Positions 44,610 to 52,767 of a stretch of 64,000 nt of DNA are shown here, piece after piece. Positions within the stretch are counted from its first letter, which is position 1, and each line of letters starts with the position of its first letter. A program made the position numbers and the translations under genes. Origin of the DNA: Achromobacter sp. RTa (GTDB taxonomy: Bacteria; Pseudomonadota; Gammaproteobacteria; Burkholderiales; Burkholderiaceae_B); contig NZ_JPYO01000007.1 of assembly GCF_000757485.1 (NCBI RefSeq), forward strand, positions 62,001-126,000. Direction: 5' to 3'. The notes under the pieces were generated by a model. It made no database searches and was not told where the DNA came from. It saw only the letters and a list, made by a program, of their open reading frames with translations.

Positions 44610-46733
44610 TCAGTACTGGGCGCGCAGCGTCAGCATGACGTTGCGGGGTTCGCCGTAGCGGTTGTTCCATGCCGTGCCCGACAGGCTCTGGTAGTAGCGG
44701 CGGTCGAACAGGTTGTTGACGTTCAGCGCCGCGGTCAGGTGCTTGTCCAGCCGGTAGGCCATGCGCAGGTCCACCAGCGTGTAGCCGCCCTGGCGCAGCG
44801 TGACGGGGCCCGAGACCGTCGAGTAGCCCGACTGCATCTGCACGCCGCCGCCCACGCTCAACCGGCGCTCCATGACGGGCAGCGCGTAGTTCGTCCAGAG
44901 ACGGAAGATGTGCTTGGGCGTGAAGCTGGCGAAAGGCTGGCCGTTGGAGACCGAGTCGGACAGGTATTTGCTGGTGTTGAACGTATAGCCCGCCGCCACC
45001 GTCCAATACGGCGTGACCTGCCCGCTGGCCTCGGCCTCGAAGCCGCGGCTGCGGACTTCGCCGCCCGAGATGTAGTAGCAGTTGCTGCCCACGCAAGGCC
45101 AATCGGGATCCTGCTGCGCGCGGTTCTTCTGCTGGATCTGGAACACCGCCAGCGACACGTTCAAAGCGCCGTCCGCCAGCTCGCCCTTCACGCCGGCCTC
45201 GTAGTTGGTGCCGGTGACCGGATCCAGCGGCTTGCCCTCTCGGGTCAGCTGGCTTTGCGGCTGGAACACCTGCGCATAGCTGCCATAGACGGACCACTGC
45301 TTATCCAGGTCGACGATCAGCCCGCCGTAGGGCGTGAACTCGGGGTCGATACGCTGGCGCGCAGACGGCGCGCTCTGGTTCCACCAGCTCACGCGGCCGC
45401 CCAGCACCAGGGTCACCGGGTCGGCCAGCGAGAAGCGGCCCATGGCATAGACGCCTTGCTGCTTCAGCCGCGTTTCGCCCGGCGAAGAATAAGGCCCCAC
45501 GCCGGGTTCGGGCACGCTATGCGGATCCCAGTCGAAAACGTTCACCGGCACGTTCAGCGCCGGCCTCAGCATGCCCGTGTACTGCTCTGACGTAGTGCGC
45601 TGCGCGTTGCCGCCCAGCAGCAGTTCATGGCGGCGGCCGAACCACTGCACGGGCCCGCTCACGTAGGCGTCCACGCTGGCCTGCGTGTTGTCGAATTTGT
45701 AGGCGCCGCCCATCAGCCTCGACCCCATGCCGGTTTCGCGGTCGATGGCGCCATACGCGCCGGCGTACTTCAGATTGCTGTCGGCCGTCAGGTAGTTGGC
45801 ACTGATCTTGGCCGTCCAGCCCTCGCCGAAACCGTGTTCAAGGTCGGCGAACACACGCGTCGTGTCCCAGTTGAAGCGGTCCCACGCGGCATCCAGATAG
45901 GTCGAGCGCGATAGCCCGATGTCGCCGCCGTCCTTGTAGCGCGGCACGCCCGCCATGTTGGTGGTGGAACGGATGCGCTGGTATTGCAACCCGGCGGACA
46001 GCACCGTCCGCGGCCCCAGGTCCACCTCGCCTATGCCGTAGAAGAGCGCCGACTGCTGATCCGCCACGTCGTAGAAATAGCCGCGGTCTTCGACCGCGCC
46101 GACGATGCGTCCGCGCACGCTGCCGCTGGCGTTCAAGGGACCGCCCAGATCCGCCTCGGCGCGGTAGCGGTCCCAGCTGCCCGCGCTGACCGTGCCATTG
46201 AATGCGAACTCGCGCTGCGGCCGCTTGCGCACCAGGTTAACGGTGGCCGCAGGGTTGCCCGCGCCGTGCAGCAGGCCGTTGGCGCCGCGCAGGATTTCCA
46301 CGCGCTCGTATACGGCCATGTCCTGCGGCGACGCCGCCATGTTGCCCATCAGGACCGGCACGCCGTCCTGCTCGAAGGAATCGACCTTGAAGCCGCGCGA
46401 GTAGTACGCCGTGGTCAGCAGCTGGTACGGCTGCACGGTGATGCCGGTGGCGTGCTGCATGACCTCGTCCAGGCTTTGCAGGTTCTGCTCCTGCATACGC
46501 TCCAGCCCGATCACCGTGACCGATTGCGGGATCTCTCGCACAGACAGAGGCAGCTTGCCCAGCGTCGCCGTGCCCGGCGCGATGCCCTCGCCGGTGACCG
46601 TCACCGCCGGCAGCGATTGCGCCTCCTGCGCGTGCGCCGGCCCCGCCGCCGCCGCGAGCCATAGCGGCCACTGCAATGCGCGCGCCGCATTCCTGAGCGT
46701 CCTGCCCGCCCGGGGTTTCAACTTTTTCTGCAC
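44610..46733 (-). CDS. TonB-dependent siderophore receptor
   Basis: This 707-residue outer-membrane receptor has a signal peptide (WLAAAAGPAHA), a probable TonB box near LPAVTVTGEG, a plug domain (REIPQSVTVIGLERMQEQNL, VEILRGANGLLHGAGNPAAT) and a 22-strand barrel ending RNVMLTLRAQY with a terminal aromatic residue. It lacks the N-terminal STN signalling domain, in keeping with control by the adjacent AraC protein rather than a sigma/anti-sigma pair. A perfect Fur palindrome lies 23 bases upstream of the start codon. The siderophore is not identifiable. Confidence 0.93.
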   Translation of the reverse strand: MQKKLKPRAGRTLRNAARALQWPLWLAAAAGPAHAQEAQSLPAVTVTGEGIAPGTATLGKLPLSVREIPQSVTVIGLERMQEQNLQSLDEVMQHATGITVQPYQLLTTAYYSRGFKVDSFEQDGVPVLMGNMAASPQDMAVYERVEILRGANGLLHGAGNPAATVNLVRKRPQREFAFNGTVSAGSWDRYRAEADLGGPLNASGSVRGRIVGAVEDRGYFYDVADQQSALFYGIGEVDLGPRTVLSAGLQYQRIRSTTNMAGVPRYKDGGDIGLSRSTYLDAAWDRFNWDTTRVFADLEHGFGEGWTAKISANYLTADSNLKYAGAYGAIDRETGMGSRLMGGAYKFDNTQASVDAYVSGPVQWFGRRHELLLGGNAQRTTSEQYTGMLRPALNVPVNVFDWDPHSVPEPGVGPYSSPGETRLKQQGVYAMGRFSLADPVTLVLGGRVSWWNQSAPSARQRIDPEFTPYGGLIVDLDKQWSVYGSYAQVFQPQSQLTREGKPLDPVTGTNYEAGVKGELADGALNVSLAVFQIQQKNRAQQDPDWPCVGSNCYYISGGEVRSRGFEAEASGQVTPYWTVAAGYTFNTSKYLSDSVSNGQPFASFTPKHIFRLWTNYALPVMERRLSVGGGVQMQSGYSTVSGPVTLRQGGYTLVDLRMAYRLDKHLTAALNVNNLFDRRYYQSLSGTAWNNRYGEPRNVMLTLRAQY

Positions 46734-46755
46734 CGCTATCCCTCTTTCTTGTTAC

Positions 46756-46778
46756 TGAGAATTATTCTCAAATAATTC
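46756..46778. promoter_or_regulatory. Fur box
   Basis: TGAGAATTATTCTCA (46756-46770) is a perfect 7-1-7 Fur palindrome. It overlaps a second perfect inverted repeat, GAATTATT-CTCA-AATAATTC (46759-46778). It sits just upstream of the TonB receptor start and downstream of the AraC gene, so iron-loaded Fur should repress the receptor-cupin-MFS genes. Confidence 0.88.
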
Positions 46779-46864
46779 TAGAGAGGACGGCTGGCGGCCG
46801 CTGGCGATCGCGGAAGTCTTGCTGGCGATTGCGGAAGTTTCGCCGGCGCGGCAGGCGCGCGGGC

Positions 46865-47740
46865 TCAGCCGCGCGGCGCGAAGCTGCTGGGCAGCGTGCC
46901 GTAGCGGCGCTGGAAGACCTTGGTGAAATGCGAGTCGGTGTAGCCGCAGGCGTAGGCGGCCTCCGAAACCGAGAGCTCGCCCGCGGCCAGCAGCGCGTGG
47001 GCCTGCTCCATCCGCCGCTCGCGCACGTAGGCATAGACGCTCGTGCCGAACAGCTTGCGAAAGCCCGTGGTGAGCTTGTTGACGTTGACGCCCGCCAGCC
47101 GCGCCAGCTCCGGCAGCGACGGAGGGTCCTGCAGATTGCCGGCGACCAGGTCGCGCGCATGATGCAGGCGCTCGACGTCGCCGCGCGTCATGCCATGGGC
47201 CGGCGCCACGCTGGGCGCGGGTTGCAACGCGCCCAGCGCCAGCGCCGTCAACTCCAGCGCCTTGCCCGACAGGTACATGCGCCTGAGCGCGCCCTGCACC
47301 GGGCAGGCCAGCATCTGATTGCCCAGCGCCTGCATGGCGGGAGCCACCCGCAGATTGGCGTCGGCGTAAGCCTGACCGCCGGGCGCGCGCAGCAGCGCGG
47401 CCAATTCCTCCGGCGCCATGCGAAGCGCGTCGCCCAGGTGTTCCAGGCCGGTGCGCAAAGAGATGAACCGCAGCGCCTTGTGCGCGCCGAATTCATGCTC
47501 CATGCCCATGGCGTCCTGGCAGAGGCTCATGTGCAGCAGCGGGCCGCTCACCCGCCTGGCCGGCGCGCCGCACACGCTATAGCGAAGCTCGCCGTCCAGC
47601 ACCAGCACCAGCTTGAGCCCCGGCTCCAGGCGTTCCTGCACCCGTTCGTCGCGGCAAAAACGCAGCGTGCCGCCCGCCAGCGACATCGCGGGCATGGCTG
47701 CCGATACGGTCCAGTCGGGTTCGGGGTGGAGGGCGGTCAC
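46865..47740 (-). CDS. AraC-family regulator of siderophore uptake (PchR/AlcR-like)
   Basis: This 291-residue protein has an N-terminal effector domain and a C-terminal double helix-turn-helix of AraC/XylS type (PSLPELARLAGVNVNKLTTG; SVSEAAYACGYTDSHFTKVF; QRRYGTLPSSF). AraC proteins with this layout next to a TonB receptor, such as PchR and AlcR, sense the imported ferri-siderophore and induce its receptor. It is directly upstream of the receptor gene on the same strand with a Fur box between. Confidence 0.88.
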   Translation of the reverse strand: MTALHPEPDWTVSAAMPAMSLAGGTLRFCRDERVQERLEPGLKLVLVLDGELRYSVCGAPARRVSGPLLHMSLCQDAMGMEHEFGAHKALRFISLRTGLEHLGDALRMAPEELAALLRAPGGQAYADANLRVAPAMQALGNQMLACPVQGALRRMYLSGKALELTALALGALQPAPSVAPAHGMTRGDVERLHHARDLVAGNLQDPPSLPELARLAGVNVNKLTTGFRKLFGTSVYAYVRERRMEQAHALLAAGELSVSEAAYACGYTDSHFTKVFQRRYGTLPSSFAPRG

Positions 47741-47825
47741 GGTCGCGGGCGAGGGGCGCCCCGCCTAGTTGATGAGATTGAATATTATTACCGTTTGACC
47801 AAAACGGAAAGCCGGCACCGCGCCC

Positions 47826-48158
47826 CTACTGTTGCTGGCGGCGCTGCTCCAATTCTTTGAGGCATTGCTCCACGCCAGCCTGCATCTGCGCATTCGACAC
47901 CGCAGCGCGGTCCGAGACTTCGCGGCAACGCGCGTATTCGGCCTGGCTTTCCGGCGTATCCCGGATGATGGCCGGCGCGGCGTTGGGGTCCGGCGTGACC
48001 GTCATGCGCAGCGTGGAAGGCGGCGAAAGGCTGCCGTCCTTCGAACGCACGCTGGGATATTGGTATTCCTGCGTGACGGGCGCGGCGTTCTGCGCCTGCG
48101 CGGCGCCCCCTGCGCACAAGGCGGCAAGCAGAAATGCGGAAATGTGGAGTTTCTTCAT
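47826..48158 (-). CDS. small exported protein of unknown function
   Basis: This 110-residue protein has a Sec signal peptide (ISAFLLAALCAGGAAQA) and a mature part of about 87 residues with two cysteines (EYARCREVSDRAA and GVEQCLKELEQRRQQ) that could form a disulfide, ending in a Gln-rich helix. I recognise no family. A start MKKLHISAF and GAGAGGT-type upstream sequence are present. It is probably periplasmic and monocistronic. Confidence 0.7.
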   Translation of the reverse strand: MKKLHISAFLLAALCAGGAAQAQNAAPVTQEYQYPSVRSKDGSLSPPSTLRMTVTPDPNAAPAIIRDTPESQAEYARCREVSDRAAVSNAQMQAGVEQCLKELEQRRQQQ

Positions 48159-48309
48159 GGCGACCTCTCTTCAATGAGCAAGCGCGCCGGCCCCAGGAGC
48201 CGGTGGCGGCCCGGCCCGGCGCGCGCCGCCCTATCGTATCCTCGCCTACCGCCGGGCGACGCTACACAATCCGCCACAGTTGTTTCGTGGGGTTTCTCGC
48301 CAGGCCGCT

Positions 48310-48546
48310 TCAGCGCTTGCTGGCAGGCTTGCCGGCGGGCTGCCGCAGCGGCGCCAGCAGCGATGACAGGCCGTTGTGATCCAGCTCGTGCATCAGGGCC
48401 AGCAAGCGGCCCAGTTCGCCAGGCGGAAAGCCCTTGCGCGCGAACCAGGCCAGGTACGGCCCGGGAAGGTCCGCGATCAGGCGGCCCTGGTATTTGCCGA
48501 AGGGCATCGTGCGCGTGACCAGCAGGGAAAGCAGCTCAGAATCCAT
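48310..48546 (-). CDS. DUF3820 protein
   Basis: This 78-residue protein matches the DUF3820 pattern: MPFGKYQGRLIADLPGPYLA, where a short FGKYQG core and following Trp/Phe residues (WFARKGFP) recur in putative exonuclease-associated proteins. The C-terminal tail is basic (RQPAGKPASKR). Its start overlaps the end of the GNAT acetyltransferase gene by 11 bases, so the two are co-transcribed. The function is unknown. Confidence 0.8.
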   Translation of the reverse strand: MDSELLSLLVTRTMPFGKYQGRLIADLPGPYLAWFARKGFPPGELGRLLALMHELDHNGLSSLLAPLRQPAGKPASKR

Positions 48547-49105
48547 GCCTGTCACCTCGCGGCCAGATGCGGGCGTACATCCAGAAATGGCGCGGCTCGC
48601 CACGCACCGTCCGGTACGCATGCAGCAGGCCTTCCCGGCGGAAACCGCAGCGCTCCAGCACGCCCGCCGAAGCCACGTTCGAATCCAGCACGGTGGCCTG
48701 GATACGCGCAAACCCCAGCGTTTCGAGCGCCCAACCCGTCAACGCCGCACAGGCCTTCGTGGCCAGCCCCTGGCGCCAGCAGGCCGGCGCGATGTCGTAG
48801 GCGATCTCGGCGCGGCGCTGCGGCAGCGCGATCTCGTTCAGGCCGATGGTGCCGACGAGCCGGTCATCCTGGCCGACGATGGCGAGCCGCATGCAGTGCG
48901 ACTGGCCAGGTTGCGCATAGGCCCGGATCAGGCCGGCCAAGGTTTCAACCCCCTCCAGGCGCCAACTGGTGTGGCGCGTCACTTCCTCGCGCCGCAGATA
49001 GGCGTACCAGTCGGCGGCATCCTCGTCGCGCATGGCGCGCAGGCGCATGCCTGGCGCGTCCAGGGCGGGATAATCGTGGGGCCAATCGGCAAAGGTCGGC
49101 AACAT
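48536..49105 (-). CDS. GNAT-family N-acetyltransferase (RimJ/RimL-like)
   Basis: This 189-residue protein has the GNAT fold of the RimJ/RimL type: LRAMRDEDAADWYAYLRREE at the N-terminus, EIAYDIAPACWRQGLATKA containing the acetyl-CoA-binding motif (Arg/Gln-x-x-Gly-Leu/Ala), and VLDSNVASAGVLERCGFRRE at the C-terminus. It may acetylate a protein N-terminus or a small amine; the substrate is unknown. It overlaps the DUF3820 gene downstream. Confidence 0.87.
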   Translation of the reverse strand: MLPTFADWPHDYPALDAPGMRLRAMRDEDAADWYAYLRREEVTRHTSWRLEGVETLAGLIRAYAQPGQSHCMRLAIVGQDDRLVGTIGLNEIALPQRRAEIAYDIAPACWRQGLATKACAALTGWALETLGFARIQATVLDSNVASAGVLERCGFRREGLLHAYRTVRGEPRHFWMYARIWPRGDRHGF

Positions 49106-49174
49106 TGCGGTTCAGTGCAGAGGGCGGCAACGCCGCCATTACGCGCAGCTTATCAGGCGCAGCCCCGCCGCGCC

Positions 49175-49648
49175 TCAGTCCGCGTGAGCGACGCGGGGTT
49201 CGCAAAGCACGGGGAAGTTCACCGAGTTGGCGATGAAGCAGAAATGGTGCGCGCGGCCGTGCAGTTCCTCGGCCAGCGCCGCGTCGCCGCCAGCGGCGAT
49301 GGTCACCACCGGCCGCAGCGTGACCCGGGAGAACGCTCCGCCGCGCTCGCGGTCTTCGGCCATCACGCCTTCGGCCTCGTCCCGGTAGGCCAGCACGGTC
49401 ACGCCCTCGACCGCGCAGAGATGCAGGTACCAGAGCTTGTGACAGGCGGACAGCGACGCCACCAGCATGTCCTCGGGATTCCAGCGCGCGGGATCGCCCC
49501 GGAACGCGGGATCGGACGATCCCGCCACGTCGGGCTTGCCCTGCGCCCGTATCAGGTGATCGCGGGAATACGCCGCGTAGCTGGATGTGCCGGTGCCGGT
49601 GTTGCCGGTCCACTCCACCGTAACGTGGTAGCTATGTTCGCCGTTCAT
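49175..49648 (-). CDS. OsmC-family peroxiredoxin-like protein
   Basis: This 157-residue protein belongs to the OsmC/Ohr fold, thiol-dependent peroxide-reducing proteins. NPEDMLVASLSACHKLWYLH contains the first conserved cysteine, and the second lies in NFPVLCEPRV near the end, with HHFCFIANSVN between. The ATG at 49648 (MNGEHSYHVTVEW) is preferred; one eight codons upstream (49672) is possible. It stands alone, divergent from the nlpE gene. Confidence 0.87.
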   Translation of the reverse strand: MNGEHSYHVTVEWTGNTGTGTSSYAAYSRDHLIRAQGKPDVAGSSDPAFRGDPARWNPEDMLVASLSACHKLWYLHLCAVEGVTVLAYRDEAEGVMAEDRERGGAFSRVTLRPVVTIAAGGDAALAEELHGRAHHFCFIANSVNFPVLCEPRVAHAD

Positions 49649-49815
49649 GGGAATCGTCCTGTTCGGGTTCATGCCGCCGGGCCGTCCCGGCAAACAAAGA
49701 GGCCTAGCGTAGCGCATGCGCGCAGGCGGATGAAGGCCCGCGGCCTTACAACCCGTTTCAGCACCGGAGCCCTACTCTCCGTATCGTGAACGCGTTTTTC
49801 ACACAGGAGCTCGCC

Positions 49816-50241
49816 ATGATGAAAACCACCCTGACCTGCGCCCTGACGCTTGCCCTGCTGGCCGGTTGCGCGCCTTCCCATACCGTCTCGGGCCGCGCCG
49901 CGCCCGCCGACGGCCACACCGCCCGGAACTCCTTGGACTGGCCCGGCAGCTATGAAGGCACCCTGCCCTGCGCGGACTGCCCCGGCATCCGCACCCGGCT
50001 GACCCTGGCCCAGGACGGCCGCTACGAAAGGCAGACCCAGTACCTGGACCGCGAGCCGCAGCCCGAGACGGTGACGGGCACTTTCAGCTGGGAGTCCGAC
50101 GGCAGCACCATCCGGCTTGACGCCTCGGGCGACAGCCAGCGCTACTTCGTCGGCGAAAACCAGGTAACCATGCTGTACCGCGACGGCACGCGCCCCACCG
50201 GCCCGCTCGCCCCGCACTACGTCCTGCGCCGCGCGCAGTAG
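49816..50241 (+). CDS. NlpE-like lipoprotein (copper resistance/envelope-stress type)
   Basis: This 141-residue protein has a lipoprotein signal (LALLAGCAPS, lipidated Cys18). An NlpE N-terminal beta-barrel domain follows: DWPGSYEGTLPCADCPGIRT contains the Cys-x-x-Cys of NlpE, then LTLAQDGRYERQTQYL and GTFSWESDGSTIRL. NlpE in E. coli signals envelope stress through Cpx; only the N-terminal domain is present here. AGGAG precedes the first of two adjacent ATGs. Confidence 0.87.
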   Translation: MMKTTLTCALTLALLAGCAPSHTVSGRAAPADGHTARNSLDWPGSYEGTLPCADCPGIRTRLTLAQDGRYERQTQYLDREPQPETVTGTFSWESDGSTIRLDASGDSQRYFVGENQVTMLYRDGTRPTGPLAPHYVLRRAQ

Positions 50242-50325
50242 GGCGCAGCGCAGGACGCGCGCTTCCGGCTGCTATGCTTGCCGCAACGTCCGCGCCGCGG
50301 CGCGGCACCTCCCGCCAAGGAAACC

Positions 50326-51075
50326 ATGAAGACCGACCACGAGCTGCTCTCCGCCTTCGCCCCGACGGGGGTGCTGCGCGCTTCCATCAATCTGGGCAAT
50401 CCCATCCTGGCCAATACCGATCCCGCCACCGGCCGACCCGGCGGCGTCTCGGTGGACCTAGCCACCGAACTGGCCCGGCGCCTGCAGGTGGAACTGGAAC
50501 TCGTCGTGTTCAAGTCCGCCGGCGAATCCGTCAATGCCGTGGCCGCCGAGCAGGCGGACGTGGGTTTCTTCGCCATCGATCCGCTGCGCGGGGAACAGAT
50601 CGCCTTCACCGCGCCCTATGTGGTCATCGAAGGCGCGTACCTGGTCCGGCAGGGCTCCCCGATAAACGCCATGGACGAAGTGGACCGCGAGGGCCAGCGC
50701 GTCGTGGTCGGCAAGGGCAGCGCCTACGATCTCTACCTGACGCGCGAGCTCAAGCAGGCCGAGATCTTCCGCGCCCCCACCTCGCCCGCGGTGGTCGACA
50801 CGTTCCTGCAGGAAAACATGGAAGTCGCCGCCGGCGTGAAGCAGCAGTTGCAGGCGGATGCGCAGCGGCTGGGCGGCCTGCGCCTCCTGGACGGCCATTT
50901 CATGCTGATCCGCCAGGCCATGGGCGTGCCCAAGAGCCGCGGCGACAAGGCCAGCGCCTATCTGGGCGCCTTCGTCGAAGCCATGAAGAAATCGGGATTC
51001 GTGGCCGAGGCCCTGGCGCGTCACCAGATCCAGGGCGCGGCCGTGGCGCCGCTGGAACCGGCGCCCGGCGCCTGA
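50326..51075 (+). CDS. amino-acid-type substrate-binding domain protein without signal peptide
   Basis: This 249-residue protein has the bacterial extracellular solute-binding family 3 fold: GGVSVDLATELARRLQVELE, AEQADVGFFAIDPLRGEQIA and FTAPYVVIEGAYLVRQ. It begins MKTDHELLSAFAPTGVLRAS and has no signal peptide; the only upstream extension to 50278 is short and polar. It would therefore be cytosolic, perhaps a sensor or a small-ligand-binding enzyme rather than a transport receptor. It is convergent with aliA. Confidence 0.82.
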   Translation: MKTDHELLSAFAPTGVLRASINLGNPILANTDPATGRPGGVSVDLATELARRLQVELELVVFKSAGESVNAVAAEQADVGFFAIDPLRGEQIAFTAPYVVIEGAYLVRQGSPINAMDEVDREGQRVVVGKGSAYDLYLTRELKQAEIFRAPTSPAVVDTFLQENMEVAAGVKQQLQADAQRLGGLRLLDGHFMLIRQAMGVPKSRGDKASAYLGAFVEAMKKSGFVAEALARHQIQGAAVAPLEPAPGA

Positions 51076-51091
51076 CGACGCGCGGACGGCC

Positions 51092-52732
51092 TCAGGCGCC
51101 GTCCCGCAACATTTCCCGCAGGCGGAACTTCTGCACCTTGCCCGTCGGCGTGCTGGGCAGGCTGTCGCGCACCTCCAGCCGCTCCGGGATGTATTGCAGC
51201 GCCACGCCATGCCCCTTCAGGAATTCCACCAGCCCGGGCAGTTCCAGCGCGCTGTCCGGCTTTAGCGTGACCACCGCGCAGGCCCGTTCGCCCAAGCGCT
51301 CGTCCGGGTACGCCACGATGGCCGCCTGGGCGATGGCAGGATGCCGGTACAGCAGGGATTCGATCTCCACCACCGGAATGTTCTCGCCCCCACGGATGAT
51401 CACGTCCTTGCTGCGGCCGGTGATGCGCAGATAGCCCTGTTCGTCGATGCGCGCCATGTCTCCGGTATCGAACCAGCCCTCGCCGTCGGTCGCGTTCAGC
51501 TGCGGCCGCTTCAGGTAGCCGCCGAAGTTGGAGCAGGAACGCAGCCAGAGATTGCCCACCTCGCCCGCCGGCAGCGCCGCGCCGGACGCATCCACCACCT
51601 TGATCTCGACGCCCGGCAGCGGGCAGCCATCGCTGGTGTAGGCGCGGACGTCGTCGTCTTCCGGACGGGTGAGCGTGACCGCGCCGTTCTCGGTCATGCC
51701 CCACGCCGAGATGATCTTCGCTCCCAGCACCTGCCGGGCCTGCTCCACCAGCGGCCCCGGTATCGGCGCGCCCGCGCACAGGAAAGTGCCCAGCGTGGGC
51801 ACGCCCTGCCCCGACTGCGCGACTTCGCGCGCCAGGTCCGTCAGGAACGGCGTGGACGCCATGCTGAACGTCGCGCCGTGCTCGCGGATGAGGCCGGCCG
51901 CAACCGCCGGGTTCCAGATATCCAGCGTCACGGCCTCGCAGCCCAGGTAGATCGGCATCATCAGTCCGTACATGAAGCCGGTCTGGTGCGCCATAGGAGA
52001 TCCCATCAGCACCACGTCGTCCGCGCCCAGGCCCAGGCGCCCGGCGTAGGCGGCGATGTTGGAGAACGTGGTGTTGGCCGTGTGCATCACGTCCTTGGGC
52101 TCGCCCGTGGTGCCGGACGTGTAGATCAACTGCGTAACGTCATCCGGCCCAGGATGCGAACGGCCCAGGATGTCTCCCGCGTCGGGCTCGTCCTCCCAGC
52201 GGGGTTCGGCCAGCAGCGACTCGAAACTGTCCGGGCCGGCGCCCCCCACGGCGATCACGCGCTCCAGCCGGGGCAGGTCGGCGCGCAGCCCTTCGGCCAT
52301 CGCCGGATAATCGAAGCCGCGGAAACGCTGCGGCACGATGAACACGCGCGCCTCGCCATGGCGCAGCATGAACGAGAGTTCGCGCTGCCGGAAGATGTGC
52401 ATCAGCGGATTCATCACGGCGCCGATGCGCGAGCAGGCCAGGTAGGTCACGACGAACTGCCAGCCGTTGGGCAGTTGGCAGGCCACCACGTCGCCCGCCT
52501 CGATGCCCAGCCGCGCCAACCCCACCGCCACCCGGTCGGCCATGGCGGCAAGCTGGCGATAGGTGAACCGCCTGGTTTCGGCGCTGTCGGTATGCACCGC
52601 GGTCAGCGCCGTCTTGTCGGGATGCAAGGCCGCGCCCCGGTCCAGGAAGTCATTGATGGTGCGGTCCGGCCACCAGCCGCGCGCGATGCTTTCCCGCCGT
52701 CTGGGTGCAATCAATACAGCATCGAATTCCAT
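51092..52732 (-). CDS. aliA: acyl-CoA synthetase, probable cyclohexanecarboxylate-CoA ligase
   Basis: This 546-residue AMP-forming ligase has the P-loop YTSGTTGEPKDVMHT, the adenylation motif GWFDTGDMARIDEQGYLRIT, GRSKDVIIRGGENI, and the C-terminal lysine in TPTGKVQKF. AMP-dependent ligases activate many carboxylic acids. I call it AliA-like from context: it is directly downstream of an acyl-CoA dehydrogenase, BadI- and BadH-like genes that together make up the cyclohexanecarboxylate route. It is last in that operon. Confidence 0.82.
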   Translation of the reverse strand: MEFDAVLIAPRRRESIARGWWPDRTINDFLDRGAALHPDKTALTAVHTDSAETRRFTYRQLAAMADRVAVGLARLGIEAGDVVACQLPNGWQFVVTYLACSRIGAVMNPLMHIFRQRELSFMLRHGEARVFIVPQRFRGFDYPAMAEGLRADLPRLERVIAVGGAGPDSFESLLAEPRWEDEPDAGDILGRSHPGPDDVTQLIYTSGTTGEPKDVMHTANTTFSNIAAYAGRLGLGADDVVLMGSPMAHQTGFMYGLMMPIYLGCEAVTLDIWNPAVAAGLIREHGATFSMASTPFLTDLAREVAQSGQGVPTLGTFLCAGAPIPGPLVEQARQVLGAKIISAWGMTENGAVTLTRPEDDDVRAYTSDGCPLPGVEIKVVDASGAALPAGEVGNLWLRSCSNFGGYLKRPQLNATDGEGWFDTGDMARIDEQGYLRITGRSKDVIIRGGENIPVVEIESLLYRHPAIAQAAIVAYPDERLGERACAVVTLKPDSALELPGLVEFLKGHGVALQYIPERLEVRDSLPSTPTGKVQKFRLREMLRDGA

Positions 52733-52767
52733 GTCTGTCTCTCCGATGATTCCGCGCCGGGCCGGCG

